Shown here: one piece after another, positions 1 through 9,700 of the stretch
How positions within the stretch are numbered: position 1 is the stretch's first letter
Layout: each line of letters begins with the position of its first letter
Assembly (NCBI RefSeq): GCF_013342145.1
Contig: NZ_JABUQZ010000001.1
Coordinates: 2,480,001-2,544,000, forward strand
Length of the DNA stretch: 64,000 nucleotides
Direction: 5' to 3'
Source: Haloterrigena gelatinilytica
GTDB taxonomy: Archaea > Halobacteriota > Halobacteria > Halobacteriales > Natrialbaceae
The notes under the pieces: model-generated
Database searches by the model: none
Told to the model about the DNA's origin: nothing
Seen by the model: only the letters and a program-made list of their open reading frames with translations
Position numbers and translations under genes: made by a program

Positions 1-339
1 GTCGAGCGCGACGACCGAACCTTCCGGATCGATCCCGCCGTCAAACGGAACGTCACGTTCGCGTGCCACGACCTGATCAACGACGACCCCAAGACCGGAT
101 TCGATCTGGTCATCTGCCGGAACCTGTTTATCTACATCGACAACGAGTACAAGCAGTCGATGTTGGCGACGATCGCTCAGTCGCTCCGACAACAGGGGTA
201 CCTCGTTATCGGGAAGGCCGAGACGATCCCTCCGAACCTCAAATCCGCGTTCACCGTCCGCGACGCTCGGCTTCGCATCTACCACCGAGACACGCTGGAA
301 ACGGCCTCGCTGACCGGCGAACGGACACCGTCGAAGTAG
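1..339 (+). CDS. cheR: Chemotaxis protein methyltransferase CheR, C-terminal part
   Basis: Reading frame 1 is open from the window edge to TAG at 337-339, giving 112 residues. The segment FDLVICRNLFIYID followed by GYLVIGKAETIP is the end of the SAM-dependent methyltransferase fold of CheR, which methylates glutamates on chemoreceptor signalling domains in the cytoplasm. The NxFIYxD stretch is characteristic of the family. The N-terminal helical domain and the SAM-binding loop lie outside the window. A short tail ending TGERTPSK follows. Other chemotaxis genes are therefore expected to the left. The family call is secure from the motif; only the length is unknown. Confidence 0.9.
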   Translation, partial: VERDDRTFRIDPAVKRNVTFACHDLINDDPKTGFDLVICRNLFIYIDNEYKQSMLATIAQSLRQQGYLVIGKAETIPPNLKSAFTVRDARLRIYHRDTLETASLTGERTPSK

Positions 340-430
340 ACCGCGGCCGGTAACCGCGGTACGGTTCGCAATCCGTCTCCTGTAACACACAGCGACGCTT
401 ACGTATCGGGGCCGCGAAAACGGAATCGAG

Positions 431-1708
431 ATGAGTGCATTCGATCTCGACGCGTTCGTCGGTCGCTCTCGAGCGCTCGTCGAGTCCGCGCCGCCCGCGA
501 CGCGCCGGGAAACGCGTACGTGGCTCGTCGATCCCCTTCTCGAAACGCTGGGCTGGGACGTCCGCGCCGATACCTGTCTGCACGAGACGACCGTCGACGG
601 TACCCGACTCGAGTACGTCACCGCCGTCGGCGGGGTTCCCGCGCTGTTGGTCGCCGTCGAACCCTACGGGGAGTCGCTGGACCGAGACCGCGCCGTGTCC
701 CTCCTCGAGACGATGGCGTGGACGGGGATCGACCGCGCGATCTATACCGACGGCCGCGACTTCCTCCTGTTGGCCGGGACGACCGACGCCGATCGGCTGG
801 CCTGTCGGCTCACCGCGTTACCCGACCACGAGTCGGCGCTCGCCCACTACACGCGCGAGACTATCGGCCAGCGACTCGAGCGCCACTCCCGGCCGTTCGT
901 CGCCCGCCAACTCGCCGTCGCACGCGACGAGATCGTCGCGTCGATCGTCGACGAACTGACGGCCGTAACCGATCAGGGCGTCGCCTACCGCGCGGAGTTC
1001 GACTCCGCGGCCGGCCGGTTCGTCGAGCGCCTCGTCGCCGCCTTCAGCGACGACGGACAGCGACCCGTGGCCGGCGAGCTGGAGGCCGCCGACGCCGACG
1101 TGTCGTTCGAGTTCTCCGAATCCGGTTCCTCCAGCGACGAGAGCGAAGCGACTCGGGAACCGATGTCGACGGATGAGAGCCGGCCGAACAACCCTTCGAC
1201 CGGCGACCCGGACTCCTCGACGGACGAGACGAGCGCGACCGAGGACTGCGAGACCGACGCCGCCGCAGACGCTGCAGACGGGGACGAGTCACAACCGAAC
1301 GGGGGCGGCGCCGATGCCGCCCGCGCGAGTGCCTCGAGACCCGAACGAAGCGACGCCGACGTCGACGAGGGCGAGTACGTCGTTCGCTTCTTCAACGAGC
1401 GAGGCTCGATCGGCGCGATCGGCCACTCCAGATCCGATCGGGCGCTGGTCGCCGCCGCGGAGTACCTCTTCGAGCGGGGCCTTTCCGGACTCTCGGTCCC
1501 CTGGCGTCCCGACGACGGCGACGATACGCGAGCCGTCCTCCACGAGTCCCCGACGCATCCCGACGAGACACCGATGACCGCTCCCCGACAGCTCTCGAAC
1601 GGGCTCTACCTCGAGACCGGCGGTGACGCCGAGCGACGGGCCGACCGCGTCGAAGCGCTCGCCGCTCGAGCGGGGTTTCGGGCGATGCTGACCGGCGATT
1701 GGGAGTGA
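431..1708 (+). CDS. Haloarchaeal protein with decayed HsdR_N-like N-terminal domain
   Basis: 425 residues with three parts. Residues ~25-115 carry TRTWLVDPLLETLGWDV, then LEYVTAVGGVPALLVAVEPY, then AIYTDGRDFLLLA. This is the layout of the N-terminal nuclease-like domain of type I restriction HsdR proteins (IDPLLxxLGW, DY..PxxxVEAK, TNGxxW), but the catalytic lysine position reads Tyr/Pro. Residues ~215-310 are a low-complexity Ser/Asp/Glu linker. Residues ~315-425 form a second domain starting EYVVRFFNERGSIGAIG. No helicase or methyltransferase gene is adjacent, so a restriction role is unlikely; a binding or regulatory role is more plausible. It is transcribed alone, 92 bp after cheR and convergent with the pilus operon. 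The function is unknown. Confidence 0.75.
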   Translation: MSAFDLDAFVGRSRALVESAPPATRRETRTWLVDPLLETLGWDVRADTCLHETTVDGTRLEYVTAVGGVPALLVAVEPYGESLDRDRAVSLLETMAWTGIDRAIYTDGRDFLLLAGTTDADRLACRLTALPDHESALAHYTRETIGQRLERHSRPFVARQLAVARDEIVASIVDELTAVTDQGVAYRAEFDSAAGRFVERLVAAFSDDGQRPVAGELEAADADVSFEFSESGSSSDESEATREPMSTDESRPNNPSTGDPDSSTDETSATEDCETDAAADAADGDESQPNGGGADAARASASRPERSDADVDEGEYVVRFFNERGSIGAIGHSRSDRALVAAAEYLFERGLSGLSVPWRPDDGDDTRAVLHESPTHPDETPMTAPRQLSNGLYLETGGDAERRADRVEALAARAGFRAMLTGDWE

Positions 1709-1731
1709 AACGGACCGTCGGGGTCGACCGC

Positions 1732-2523
1732 TCAGTAGTCGATATCGGCTTCGACGATCGTGACGACGACGCGACCGTCGCCGTCGAAGTCACCGCAGCC
1801 GCCGTCGTCCTCGCTCCATCCCGACAGGATGTCGTCCCAGGCGGCTTCGTACGCGCCGTCGTCTTCGCGTTCGATAGTCACGTTATCGACGCCAGTATAG
1901 ATCTTACTGCTGCGATCTTCGACGGTCATCGTCACGCCGAGCGCGCTGCTAGCTTGGACCGACCGGTCGTCGGCGGAGATGGCGACCAGCGAGATGATCG
2001 CCGTCTTTTGGGCCGGCTTACACCGCAGCTGCGGTTCTCGGAGGACGACGCTTCCGGTCTCGTCCCCGCGAACGAGACCGCCGCCCTCGTACGCGATCGT
2101 GCTGTCGTCCGATTCGTAGGCGAATTCGCCGAGTTCAGCGGTGACGTTGTCGCCGTAGCCGGCGAACCGCTGATCGCCGCTCTTGGTACCGATCGGGTCG
2201 CGACCGTTAATCGAGATATTGAGCGCCGTTCCGCCGCTTCCGGTCGTGCTCTGCCCGTCTCGAAGCGAGAGCTCACCGTAGCGCTGGTTGACGCCGTTCG
2301 AGCGGAGCACGTCGTTGAAGTTGTCCGTCAGCGAATCCATCGCGCGCACGGCGTTGGTCTCCTGTTCGTTCGCCTGGTAATCCATCATCGCCCCGAACGC
2401 GGTCGTGTATAGCAAGCCGACCGAGCCGAGGATGATCGCGAAGGTGAGGATGAAGGCGACGACTTCGGAGACCCCGCGGTCGTCGAGTCCCAGGCCCGCC
2501 GTCGGTGTGGATCGCCGATCCAT
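1732..2523 (-). CDS. Pilin-like protein, last gene of pilus operon (probably DUF7289 family)
   Basis: 263 residues. An N-terminal type IV pilin-like signal, DDRGVSEVVAFILTFAIILG at residues ~15-34, has a charged stretch followed by a ~20-residue hydrophobic helix and then an extracellular, Asp/Ser-rich domain. Such helices are processed by the archaeal prepilin peptidase and packed into a filament core. It starts inside the stop codon of the upstream gene (TAATG), so it is translationally coupled and belongs to the pilB-pilC operon. It is the largest and last of five pilin-like genes and could be a tip or major subunit. The DUF number is from memory and unverified. Confidence 0.8.
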   Translation of the reverse strand: MDRRSTPTAGLGLDDRGVSEVVAFILTFAIILGSVGLLYTTAFGAMMDYQANEQETNAVRAMDSLTDNFNDVLRSNGVNQRYGELSLRDGQSTTGSGGTALNISINGRDPIGTKSGDQRFAGYGDNVTAELGEFAYESDDSTIAYEGGGLVRGDETGSVVLREPQLRCKPAQKTAIISLVAISADDRSVQASSALGVTMTVEDRSSKIYTGVDNVTIEREDDGAYEAAWDDILSGWSEDDGGCGDFDGDGRVVVTIVEADIDY

Positions 2524-3029
2524 TATCTGTCCGCCTCCGTGAGTTCGATTCGACTGCCAGAGCCATCATATACGATCTCGATCTTGCCGCTTTGAACCGT
2601 TCCCTCGAGGACGACTCCGTCGGTGATCTTCACCGGAACGTAAACCGTTACGTCGGTACTCGTGGCGTCCAACTCGAGACAGGGATTCGAACCGTCGAGC
2701 AGTGGTGCTTCCTGACACTGGTCTCCCGGTAACGCAGCGATAGTATACCCCGTACTCGCGACTGTCCGCGGCTGGTCAGAAATAAGCGAGACGGTGGACG
2801 CGTTCTCTCCGCCGGCGGCCATCCGATCGACGTTGTCGATATCGCCCGCCAGTCGGTCGCCGACGGTCTCGAGGGCGGTTTCGGTCGATCGCTCGGTCTC
2901 GGACTCGAGCATCGTGCTGCCGGCCATCAACAGCATGGCGATGAGGATCGTCGTGATACCGATCGTGAGGACGTGCGTGAGCGCGATGGACATCCCGCGG
3001 TCGGACGTGTGGTCGGGACGGCGGATCAT
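2523..3029 (-). CDS. Small pilin-like membrane-anchored protein (probably DUF7266 family)
   Basis: About 168 residues. The N-terminus DRGMSIALTHVLTIGITTIL is a pilin-type hydrophobic helix after a charged leader, followed by a polar, mostly beta domain with two Cys (DQCQEAP..NPCLELD) that may form a disulphide outside the cell. I chose the ATG at 3029 because it overlaps the TGA of the preceding gene as ATGA; an in-frame ATG at 3038 would add three residues and is also possible. It lies within the pilus operon. It is probably a minor pilin or filament-assembly component. Confidence 0.75.
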   Translation of the reverse strand: MIRRPDHTSDRGMSIALTHVLTIGITTILIAMLLMAGSTMLESETERSTETALETVGDRLAGDIDNVDRMAAGGENASTVSLISDQPRTVASTGYTIAALPGDQCQEAPLLDGSNPCLELDATSTDVTVYVPVKITDGVVLEGTVQSGKIEIVYDGSGSRIELTEADR

Positions 3030-3517
3030 GACGGACACTCCTCCGGAGCGACTTCCAGCGTTCGATTGTACCTCTGCTCGCTCGAATCATACGAGACGGT
3101 GACGGTCACATGACCTTCGAGCGTGCTGACACTGTCGGTAGTGGTGTAATTGATGGTCGACTCATTAACGTCGACAGTTACTGCCGCCGGCTGTGCGTGT
3201 GCCGTCGCGTTTTGGTACAACCCGTCGAAATCTTGTATCCCTTGAGTGAGGTTCGCTTTGTCCTCGCTCTCGGCTGCCAGACAGGCGATCCCCTGCCGGA
3301 CCTCGAGTTCGGTCGCCTCGGCACTGCTCGCGCTCTGGCTCGTCTCGCCTGACGACAGCGTCTCAGTGTAGAGGACGCCGTTGAAGACGACGACCACGCC
3401 GAGCACGATGAAGGCGAGCGCGACCGCGCCGATGAGGATCACCTGTCCCCTGTCCGGTCGGTCGTCCGATCGATCACCGTCTCCGCTTGATCGCTCACAT
3501 GTACTGTCTGCTACCAT
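3026..3517 (-). CDS. Small pilin-like protein (probably DUF7261 family)
   Basis: 163 residues. After a charged leader, DRGQVILIGAVALAFIVLGV gives a single membrane helix at ~23-47. The rest is an extracytoplasmic domain rich in Thr/Ser/Asn with several N-glycosylation sequons (for example NLT, NAT, NES, NYT), as expected for a haloarchaeal surface protein. Two Cys are present (GIACLAAE and EECPS), one at the very C-terminus. It overlaps the upstream gene by 7 nt and the downstream gene by 4 nt, which implies co-translation. The order in the operon suggests a minor pilin. Its exact role is unknown. Confidence 0.75.
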   Translation of the reverse strand: MVADSTCERSSGDGDRSDDRPDRGQVILIGAVALAFIVLGVVVVFNGVLYTETLSSGETSQSASSAEATELEVRQGIACLAAESEDKANLTQGIQDFDGLYQNATAHAQPAAVTVDVNESTINYTTTDSVSTLEGHVTVTVSYDSSEQRYNRTLEVAPEECPS

Positions 3518-4152
3518 ACTGAAACGCGCACCTCCACGACGTTGTAGAGTTCAGAGTCGTCCGCCGGGTTCGCTTCTGGGATCGGATACGTTTTCGCACT
3601 GGAAATGTTACCTTCTTGACTGTCCGGTGTGAGTTTGTCTGCGTCGTAAAGCGTCACGGTGTAACTGGCCGTGACGGCTGCAGACTTGCCCTGATCGACG
3701 AACGGTTTGCTCCTGTACTCGTTACTCTCGTTCTGATAGACCAGTTCGACGCTGTAGCTTAACCCCCGTTCAGCGAACCGTTCTCGAAGGATTTTCCCGA
3801 GAACTGTCTTCTCATAGAACGTCGAGTTGCGTGATGTGTTGTAGGCGCCGTTACCTGCCTCGGGATCCGAATTGTAGAATTCACCCTCATCGTCATCCCA
3901 GTATCGGACCATCTCCGAGAGCGTCATGCTCTCGTTCGCAGCGGTCCCGTTCGCAGCGACCACCAGCGCGTCCTGTGCCTCCTGTTCGAGTTGCGCCTGT
4001 GACGTCCGGTCGGCGAGTCCGCCCGTCGTCGGCGTGATGACCACCGACTGGAGTGCGAACAGGACCGCCATCAGGACGACCATCGCCGAGACGAATCCCT
4101 CGAGGGTGTAGGCCTGCCCGCGGTCGGTTTCGGAGTGGGGTGTGTCTCGCAT
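3511..4152 (-). CDS. Pilin-like protein with class III-type signal (probably DUF7288 family)
   Basis: 213 residues. The N-terminus TDRGQAYTLEGFVSAMVVLM has a charged leader, a glutamate five residues into the mature helix region and a hydrophobic segment, matching the type IV pilin signal pattern. The ectodomain contains many NxS/T sequons (NGT, NES, NTS, NST) and a C-terminal strand ending VVEVRVSVW. Four bases separate it from the preceding gene, and its stop overlaps the next start by 7 nt. It is a probable structural or minor pilin of the filament driven by the adjacent PilB/PilC proteins. Confidence 0.75.
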   Translation of the reverse strand: MRDTPHSETDRGQAYTLEGFVSAMVVLMAVLFALQSVVITPTTGGLADRTSQAQLEQEAQDALVVAANGTAANESMTLSEMVRYWDDDEGEFYNSDPEAGNGAYNTSRNSTFYEKTVLGKILRERFAERGLSYSVELVYQNESNEYRSKPFVDQGKSAAVTASYTVTLYDADKLTPDSQEGNISSAKTYPIPEANPADDSELYNVVEVRVSVW

Positions 4153-4156
4153 CGGA

Positions 4157-4678
4157 TCACCACACCCTCACGACGAGCCGACAGGCCGGCTCGCAGCCGT
4201 CCGTCGGCCCTGTTCCGTCGGCAAACGTGACGATCCGTGCGGAGCTGGCCGCCGACTGGTTATCGTAGCCGTCGCCGACCGTCCAGTCGTCCCCGAGCGG
4301 TTCGCTTTCGTTGAGCGGCTCGAGGCGAACGTCGATCCGATCGTAGCGGGTTTCGTCTTCCCTGAGGCCGAGCCGTTCGGACAGATCGTCGTCCTCGTCG
4401 AAGAACCGCTCGAGTTCGGTCTCCGGCCCCGACTCCGTCGACAGATCGTGCACGGCTCGGTCGGCGACGCGGTCGGCCTGGGCCGTCTGCCCGCCGGAAA
4501 CCGACGAGTCGAACGGGGTCAGGATCGACGGGAGAAACGAGAAGACGAAGGCTACGGCCAGGATGAACACGCCGATCCCGATGGCGAAGTCCTGCGTGGT
4601 CTGGCCGCGCTCGCGCAGGGAGATCGACACCGTCTTCGGGCGTCGGTCGCGGTCGGTTCGGGTCCGTGTTCGGCTCAT
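4157..4678 (-). CDS. Pilin-like protein (probably DUF7287 family)
   Basis: 173 residues. The frame stays open far upstream inside pilC, but the start at 4678 (MSRTRTRTD) is chosen because it lies 2 bp after the pilC stop and yields an Arg-rich leader followed by RGQTTQDFAIGIGVFILAVA, a pilin-like signal and helix. The ectodomain is acidic and has a Cys pair near the end (DGCEPACRLVVRVW). It shares the terminal beta-strand pattern VxVRVW/VRVSVW with its neighbour at 3511-4152, so the two are likely paralogous. It is a component of the pilus operon. Confidence 0.75.
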   Translation of the reverse strand: MSRTRTRTDRDRRPKTVSISLRERGQTTQDFAIGIGVFILAVAFVFSFLPSILTPFDSSVSGGQTAQADRVADRAVHDLSTESGPETELERFFDEDDDLSERLGLREDETRYDRIDVRLEPLNESEPLGDDWTVGDGYDNQSAASSARIVTFADGTGPTDGCEPACRLVVRVW

Positions 4679-4680
4679 GA

Positions 4681-6762
4681 TTATGCCACCAGCGTCCAGC
4701 CGACGAGTGCGATCGTCGCCAGTATGACGGCGTATTTCAATCCGCTCAAGATGTCCGCATCGCGGATGTAGCCACAGATAATCCCGGAGAGGATCGCCTG
4801 CATCGTCACGGCGTGGAAGAACAACACCGACAGCATATCGACGTCGATGTTGTCGCTCAGGTCGGCCTCCCCGAGGCCGCCACCACCGCCGCCGCTGGCC
4901 GCGTCGGTACCGCCGCCGGTTGAACTCGAGAGACCGGCCATCGTGTCGATGAACTGCGTCTTGAGGATCGCGATCACCGCGAGGACGGTCATGAACGTCA
5001 TGATGATGATCACGACCTGCATCCGGGTGCGGGACTTGCGCTCGCGCTCGATATCGTCGTGGTTCTCGCTCGCGCGGGCGGCCGTCCGGAGCACGTCCGA
5101 GATCTGATTCGAGGCTTCCTGGGCCTCGGTGATCAGCCGCGTCGTTCGAGCCAGCCGCGGAATGTGGTACTTGTTGTTGAACTCGATGAGCGCCTGCTTC
5201 AGGCTGGTCCCGTAGTTGACCTTCGTGTGCATCATCTCGAACTCGCGGGCCAGCTTCCCGCTCGTGGTGTCGGAAACGGCCTTTAGCGACTCGAGCAGCG
5301 TCAGTCCGGTATCGTTCGAACTCGAGAGTTTCCGCAAGTCCTCGGAGAGTTGACTGACGACGGAGTTGCGGTATCGAACGTTCCACTCGCGGAAGACGGC
5401 GAGCGGGATCGCGATGACGTACAGCGGGACGTAGACGTAGATGAACGTCCCCCAGACGGCGTTCTCGAGGAGGCCGTCCCACGACGTGGGCGCCGAGCCG
5501 TTCATCATCGCCGTCGTAACGATCACGAGCGACGCCGGAACCGTCAGCGCGAGCGTGAACAACGGGTTGTCTCGGAAGAACAGGTGGGGCTTCCGCAGGA
5601 CCTCCATCGTCTCGTAGGTCCCCTCGCGGTTCTTGATCCGGTCGAAAACGCTGTGGTCGCCAGTGAACTTCTCGACCAGCCCGAGATCCAGCAGGCCCTG
5701 CCCCCCCTGGCTCTCGAGGCGGTCGTCGGTGTCCCCCATCGAGAGGTAGCCGTCACCCGGCTCGTCCTCTTTGACCGTCGAAACCATGATGAGAAAGCCG
5801 ACCCCGGTCAGCGGGATCAGTGCGTAGACGGTCATATAGAGCATCGTGTTCGTCACGCTCGCCTGCGGGATCATCTGCATGACGACCATGATGATGATCA
5901 GGAGCAACGGGAACAGCGACAGCGTCATGTACATCTCGCCGAACAGCTCGAGCGTCTCGAGGGTCAGTTCCTGCTCCTGTTTGGCGGTCCGCATGTGTTT
6001 TTCCTTCTTGTCCTCGAGGAAGCTCTCCATGTCACCGCCGCTGTTGACGATCGAGAGCATGTCGGTCAGGAACTGGGAGAGTTCGTCGCTGGGCGTCTCC
6101 AGCGCCTGCTTTCGAATGGCGGTCCGGTAGTCGATGTCGAAGTACTCGGTCTCCTTGACGATGCTCTGGAACTCCTTTGCGACCTCGCCGTAGGTGTCGT
6201 CGGCCTGGGCCATCGCCTCGATGATCTCGAGTTGGTTCAGACCGCCGACCGACAGCGCGTACATGAACGAGACGGAATCGGTCAGGAGCATGTTGATCTG
6301 GCGCTTGCGGGTCGAGGCACGCGAGTAGGGGATCGCAACCAGCGATCCGAACCCGATCGCGAAGCCGATCGAACCGAAGACGAGCCCGGTGAAGAAGACC
6401 AACGCCGGGATGCGGAGCGTGTCGATGATCTGGAGCACCAGATCGCTGCTGACGGGGAAACCGAGGATCTCGTCGACCTGAATGATGCCGGTGGCAAACA
6501 GCGTGTAGCCGAGCAGGAGGCCGAGCAGCCACAGCGCCAGGCCGCTGATGAAGCCGATCCCGAGGGCTCGGGAGAGGTAGAGTTCGACCGTGTCGGTCAT
6601 TCGAGCCTGGGCCAACTTCGTCTCGACGTCGCCGACGAACTCGCTATCGTCGGTGAACAACCAGTCGTAGAGGGGGTAGAACGTCTCGCCGAGCACGTCG
6701 GAGCCCCCCGAAATTCCGCCGGAACCGCCACCGCCGCCGTTGCTGTCGGTCTGGAGGCTCAT
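4681..6762 (-). CDS. pilC: Type IV pilus/secretion membrane protein, PilC/ArlJ (T2SSF) family
   Basis: 693 residues. Two T2SSF domains (about 150-300 and 465-600) are each followed by transmembrane helices, with additional helices near 65-145 and at the C-terminus, as in archaeal TadC/ArlJ/PilC proteins. The protein sits in the membrane and couples the ATPase to pilin assembly. The N-terminus is a Gly-rich stretch, and a second Gly run (SGGGGGGLGE) sits in a loop near 630. Its ATG overlaps the ATPase stop by 4 nt (6759-6762). Its length is above that of minimal ArlJ and fits the haloarchaeal PilC group. It could belong to an adhesion pilus rather than the archaellum, since no archaellin gene is nearby. 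Confidence 0.92.
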   Translation of the reverse strand: MSLQTDSNGGGGGSGGISGGSDVLGETFYPLYDWLFTDDSEFVGDVETKLAQARMTDTVELYLSRALGIGFISGLALWLLGLLLGYTLFATGIIQVDEILGFPVSSDLVLQIIDTLRIPALVFFTGLVFGSIGFAIGFGSLVAIPYSRASTRKRQINMLLTDSVSFMYALSVGGLNQLEIIEAMAQADDTYGEVAKEFQSIVKETEYFDIDYRTAIRKQALETPSDELSQFLTDMLSIVNSGGDMESFLEDKKEKHMRTAKQEQELTLETLELFGEMYMTLSLFPLLLIIIMVVMQMIPQASVTNTMLYMTVYALIPLTGVGFLIMVSTVKEDEPGDGYLSMGDTDDRLESQGGQGLLDLGLVEKFTGDHSVFDRIKNREGTYETMEVLRKPHLFFRDNPLFTLALTVPASLVIVTTAMMNGSAPTSWDGLLENAVWGTFIYVYVPLYVIAIPLAVFREWNVRYRNSVVSQLSEDLRKLSSSNDTGLTLLESLKAVSDTTSGKLAREFEMMHTKVNYGTSLKQALIEFNNKYHIPRLARTTRLITEAQEASNQISDVLRTAARASENHDDIERERKSRTRMQVVIIIMTFMTVLAVIAILKTQFIDTMAGLSSSTGGGTDAASGGGGGGLGEADLSDNIDVDMLSVLFFHAVTMQAILSGIICGYIRDADILSGLKYAVILATIALVGWTLVA

Positions 6763-9700
6763 GTGTCGGTATCCTCGGTATCGTCGGCGGGATCGGTTTC
6801 GCCGTCCGCCGGTCCGTCGTCCTCGCTCTCGGCCGGTTTGAAGATCGAATCGTCAGTCTCGGCCTGCGCCTGTTCGTCGTCGAACAGCGACCCGTCGTCG
6901 CTATCGTCCGTCGCCGACTCCTCGGAGAAGATCGAATCGGACTCGGTCCCGAAGATCGACTCCGATTCGACGCCATCGTCGTCGCCTTCCGCTGGCTCCG
7001 TCGGCTCGTCGCGATCCTCGCCGGGCGGATCGGCCGCGGTCGCCGTCGGCTCCTCGTCGGCCGACCGGTCGTCGCCGTCGCCCTCGAGACGCCCGTCGCG
7101 TTCGCTTCGGTCGTCCGCCGAGGATGTGGCGTCCGACTCCGACGCGTCGTCGGTCGGTTCGCCGGCCACGATACTGTCGCCGTCCTCGAGAGCGACGCCG
7201 TTGCCGCTGCCGTCGTCGACGATACTCGAGGAACCGGCGTCAGCTTCCGGCTCGACAATCTCCTCGGCGTCGTCGTCCGTCGCGGCGGAGTCGTCGGCCG
7301 CCCCTCCGAGGTCGATCGTCGGCGTCTCGTCGGCCTCGATACCTTCGTCGGTCGACGCTTCGGAACCGACCGTCGATGTCTCGTCGCCTTCGGCGGGGTC
7401 GTCGGCCGAGCCGCCGAGATCGATCGTCGGCGTCTCAGCGGTTTCGTCGGACGGCTCGAGGCCGTCGCCGACCGGCTCGTCGGCGATCGCCGGCTCGAAC
7501 TGATCGCTGAAGTCGCCGGCCGTCTCCGCGTCGGATTCGGGGTCGAAGATCGACTCGAGATCGTCCTCGGGGAACATCGAATCGAAGCCGGAGGTGTCGG
7601 GCTTGGCCGTCGACGCGGCGTCGGCCTCCGTTGGCGGTTCCGGCTGGCCGTCCGCGTCGAGCCGATCGATGGTGTCGTCCATGTCGTCGAACAGCCCGCC
7701 GAGATCCGCGTCGCCGGCGTCGTCGGTCGGCATGACGGTGGTCCCAGCCTCGTCGGCGGCCGCCGGCTGCGGGGTCTCGGCCTCCGCGTCCGCGCCGTTC
7801 GCGGTCGCCGCCGGCGCGGGCGGGCCGCTGACGCCGCCCGTCTCGTCGTCGATCTCGAATCCGTCGGACGTCTCGTCCGCGGTGTCGGCATCGGGCGACT
7901 CGGCCGCGATCCCGTCGCCGCCCGTCCCGGCGGTCGTTCCGTCGCCGACCGTCTCGGCGGCGGCCCCCTCGCCGGCGCTCGAAGCCGCTTCGGCGCTGTC
8001 GGCAGCGGCTTCGCCCTCGTCGCCGCCGATATCGAAGCCGGTGTCGTCGCTGAGCCACGCCGGTTCCCCGGCGTCCTCGCCGGCGCCGAACCCGCTCGAG
8101 CCGTCGCCGAGCTCCCACTCGTCGTCCTCGACCGAGTCGTCGACGTCGCCGGCGAAGTCGAACTCGTCGGCGTCGGCGCCGTCGACCTCGATCGCGTCCG
8201 CCGCCTCGGCTCCTCCGAGGGCGCTGTCCAGTCCGCTCGGCGTTTTGCCGCGGTACTCCTCGAACAGCGACTCCTCGGCGCGTTCCAGGAGGTCCATCGA
8301 GGTGTTGTACGTCTCGTCGGTCGCGTCCGGTCGCGGGACGAGTTCCTCTTTCTCCGGATCGACGTCGATCAGGACGCTCTCCATCTCCCGGAGGTCCTCG
8401 AGACTGTCCTCGAGCTGGCCGTTCGCGATGAGCGTGAGGATCGTGTCGGGGTCGTTGATGAACGCCTGCACCGTGGCGGCGACCTCCGCGTACGTGTTGA
8501 GTCCGTTCTTGATGAGGTAGGCGAGGATGACCTCGCGTTTGAACAGTTCCTCCTCGAGTTTCTCGCGGCTCCAGCCGCGGTCGAACTGGATCTCCTCTAA
8601 GGTGTTCGAGTCCCCCATCTTGAGGAACTCGTCGGTCTCGGCCTGCCACTGGTAGACGTCCTGAACGTTGATCTCGTCGTGTTCGGCCTCGTAGTGGTTG
8701 ATCTCGGTCAGCGACTTGTTCCGGCGGACCTTCCGGCCCTGGACCCGCGTCTGGGTCTGGATCGACACGAGGTCCAGGGCGGTGAACATCGTCTTCGAGA
8801 CGTTGATCGGATCCGTCGTGAACCGCTTGAGCACCTCGTCGACGGAGTCGGCGTGGAACGTGGTGTAGGTCGTGTGACCCGTCGACATGACCTGGAACAG
8901 CGTCCGCCCCTCTTCGCCCCGGATCTCACCCATGACGATGTAGTCGGGTCGCTGGCGAAGCGCGGCCTCCAGCAGGTCGAACTCGTCGACGTCGCCCTGC
9001 TCGTCGTCGGCGAAGGACGGTCGGGTGACGCTGGCGATCCAGTTTCGCTGCGGGAGTTCGACCTCCCGGGTGTCCTCGATGGAGACGATCTTGGCGCTCG
9101 AGGGGATGAACAGCGAGACCGCGTTCAGCGAGGTCGTCTTCCCGGAGGCGGTACCCCCGGCGAAGATCAGGCTCTTGTGGTTCTCGATACAGAGCCAGAG
9201 GAACGCCATCTCGTCGAGCGAGAAGGTGTTCCAGTTGATGAGGTCGATCGGAGTGAACGGGACGTCCTTGAACTGACGGATGGTGTAGTTGGTCCCGTGG
9301 TCGGACACCTCCTCTCCCAGCGTCAACTGGGCGCGCGAGCCGTCGGGGAGGGTCGCGTCGACCTGCGGCAGCCGTTTGCTGATCCCCTTTCCGGAGCGCT
9401 GGGCGAGTTTGACGACGAAGTCGTCGAGTTCGTCCTCGCCGTGGTAGACGTTCGAGATGATCTGCTCGTACTCCGAGTGGTAGACGAACACCGGCGAGTT
9501 GTAGCCGTCGACGGAGATGTCCTCGACGTTGATGTCGTGTTTGATCCCGTCGATGCGCTCGTAGCCGATGAAGTTGCGCTTGAGCAGGTAGAGCAGTTTC
9601 TCGACCTGATACTCGCTTAGCGTGTCCGGATCGTCCTCGAGGATCGCCGGCTCGGGCCGAACGGAGAGCCCCTCGAGCGGGTCGGGGCCGTCGTCCTCGC

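Noticed and set aside
5350-7503. Long open frame on the plus strand opposite the pilus genes (717 codons)
   Set aside because: It lies entirely antisense to pilC and pilB, has Arg/Asp/Glu- or Ser/Pro-rich shadow composition, and no domain. High GC leaves few stops in shadow frames.
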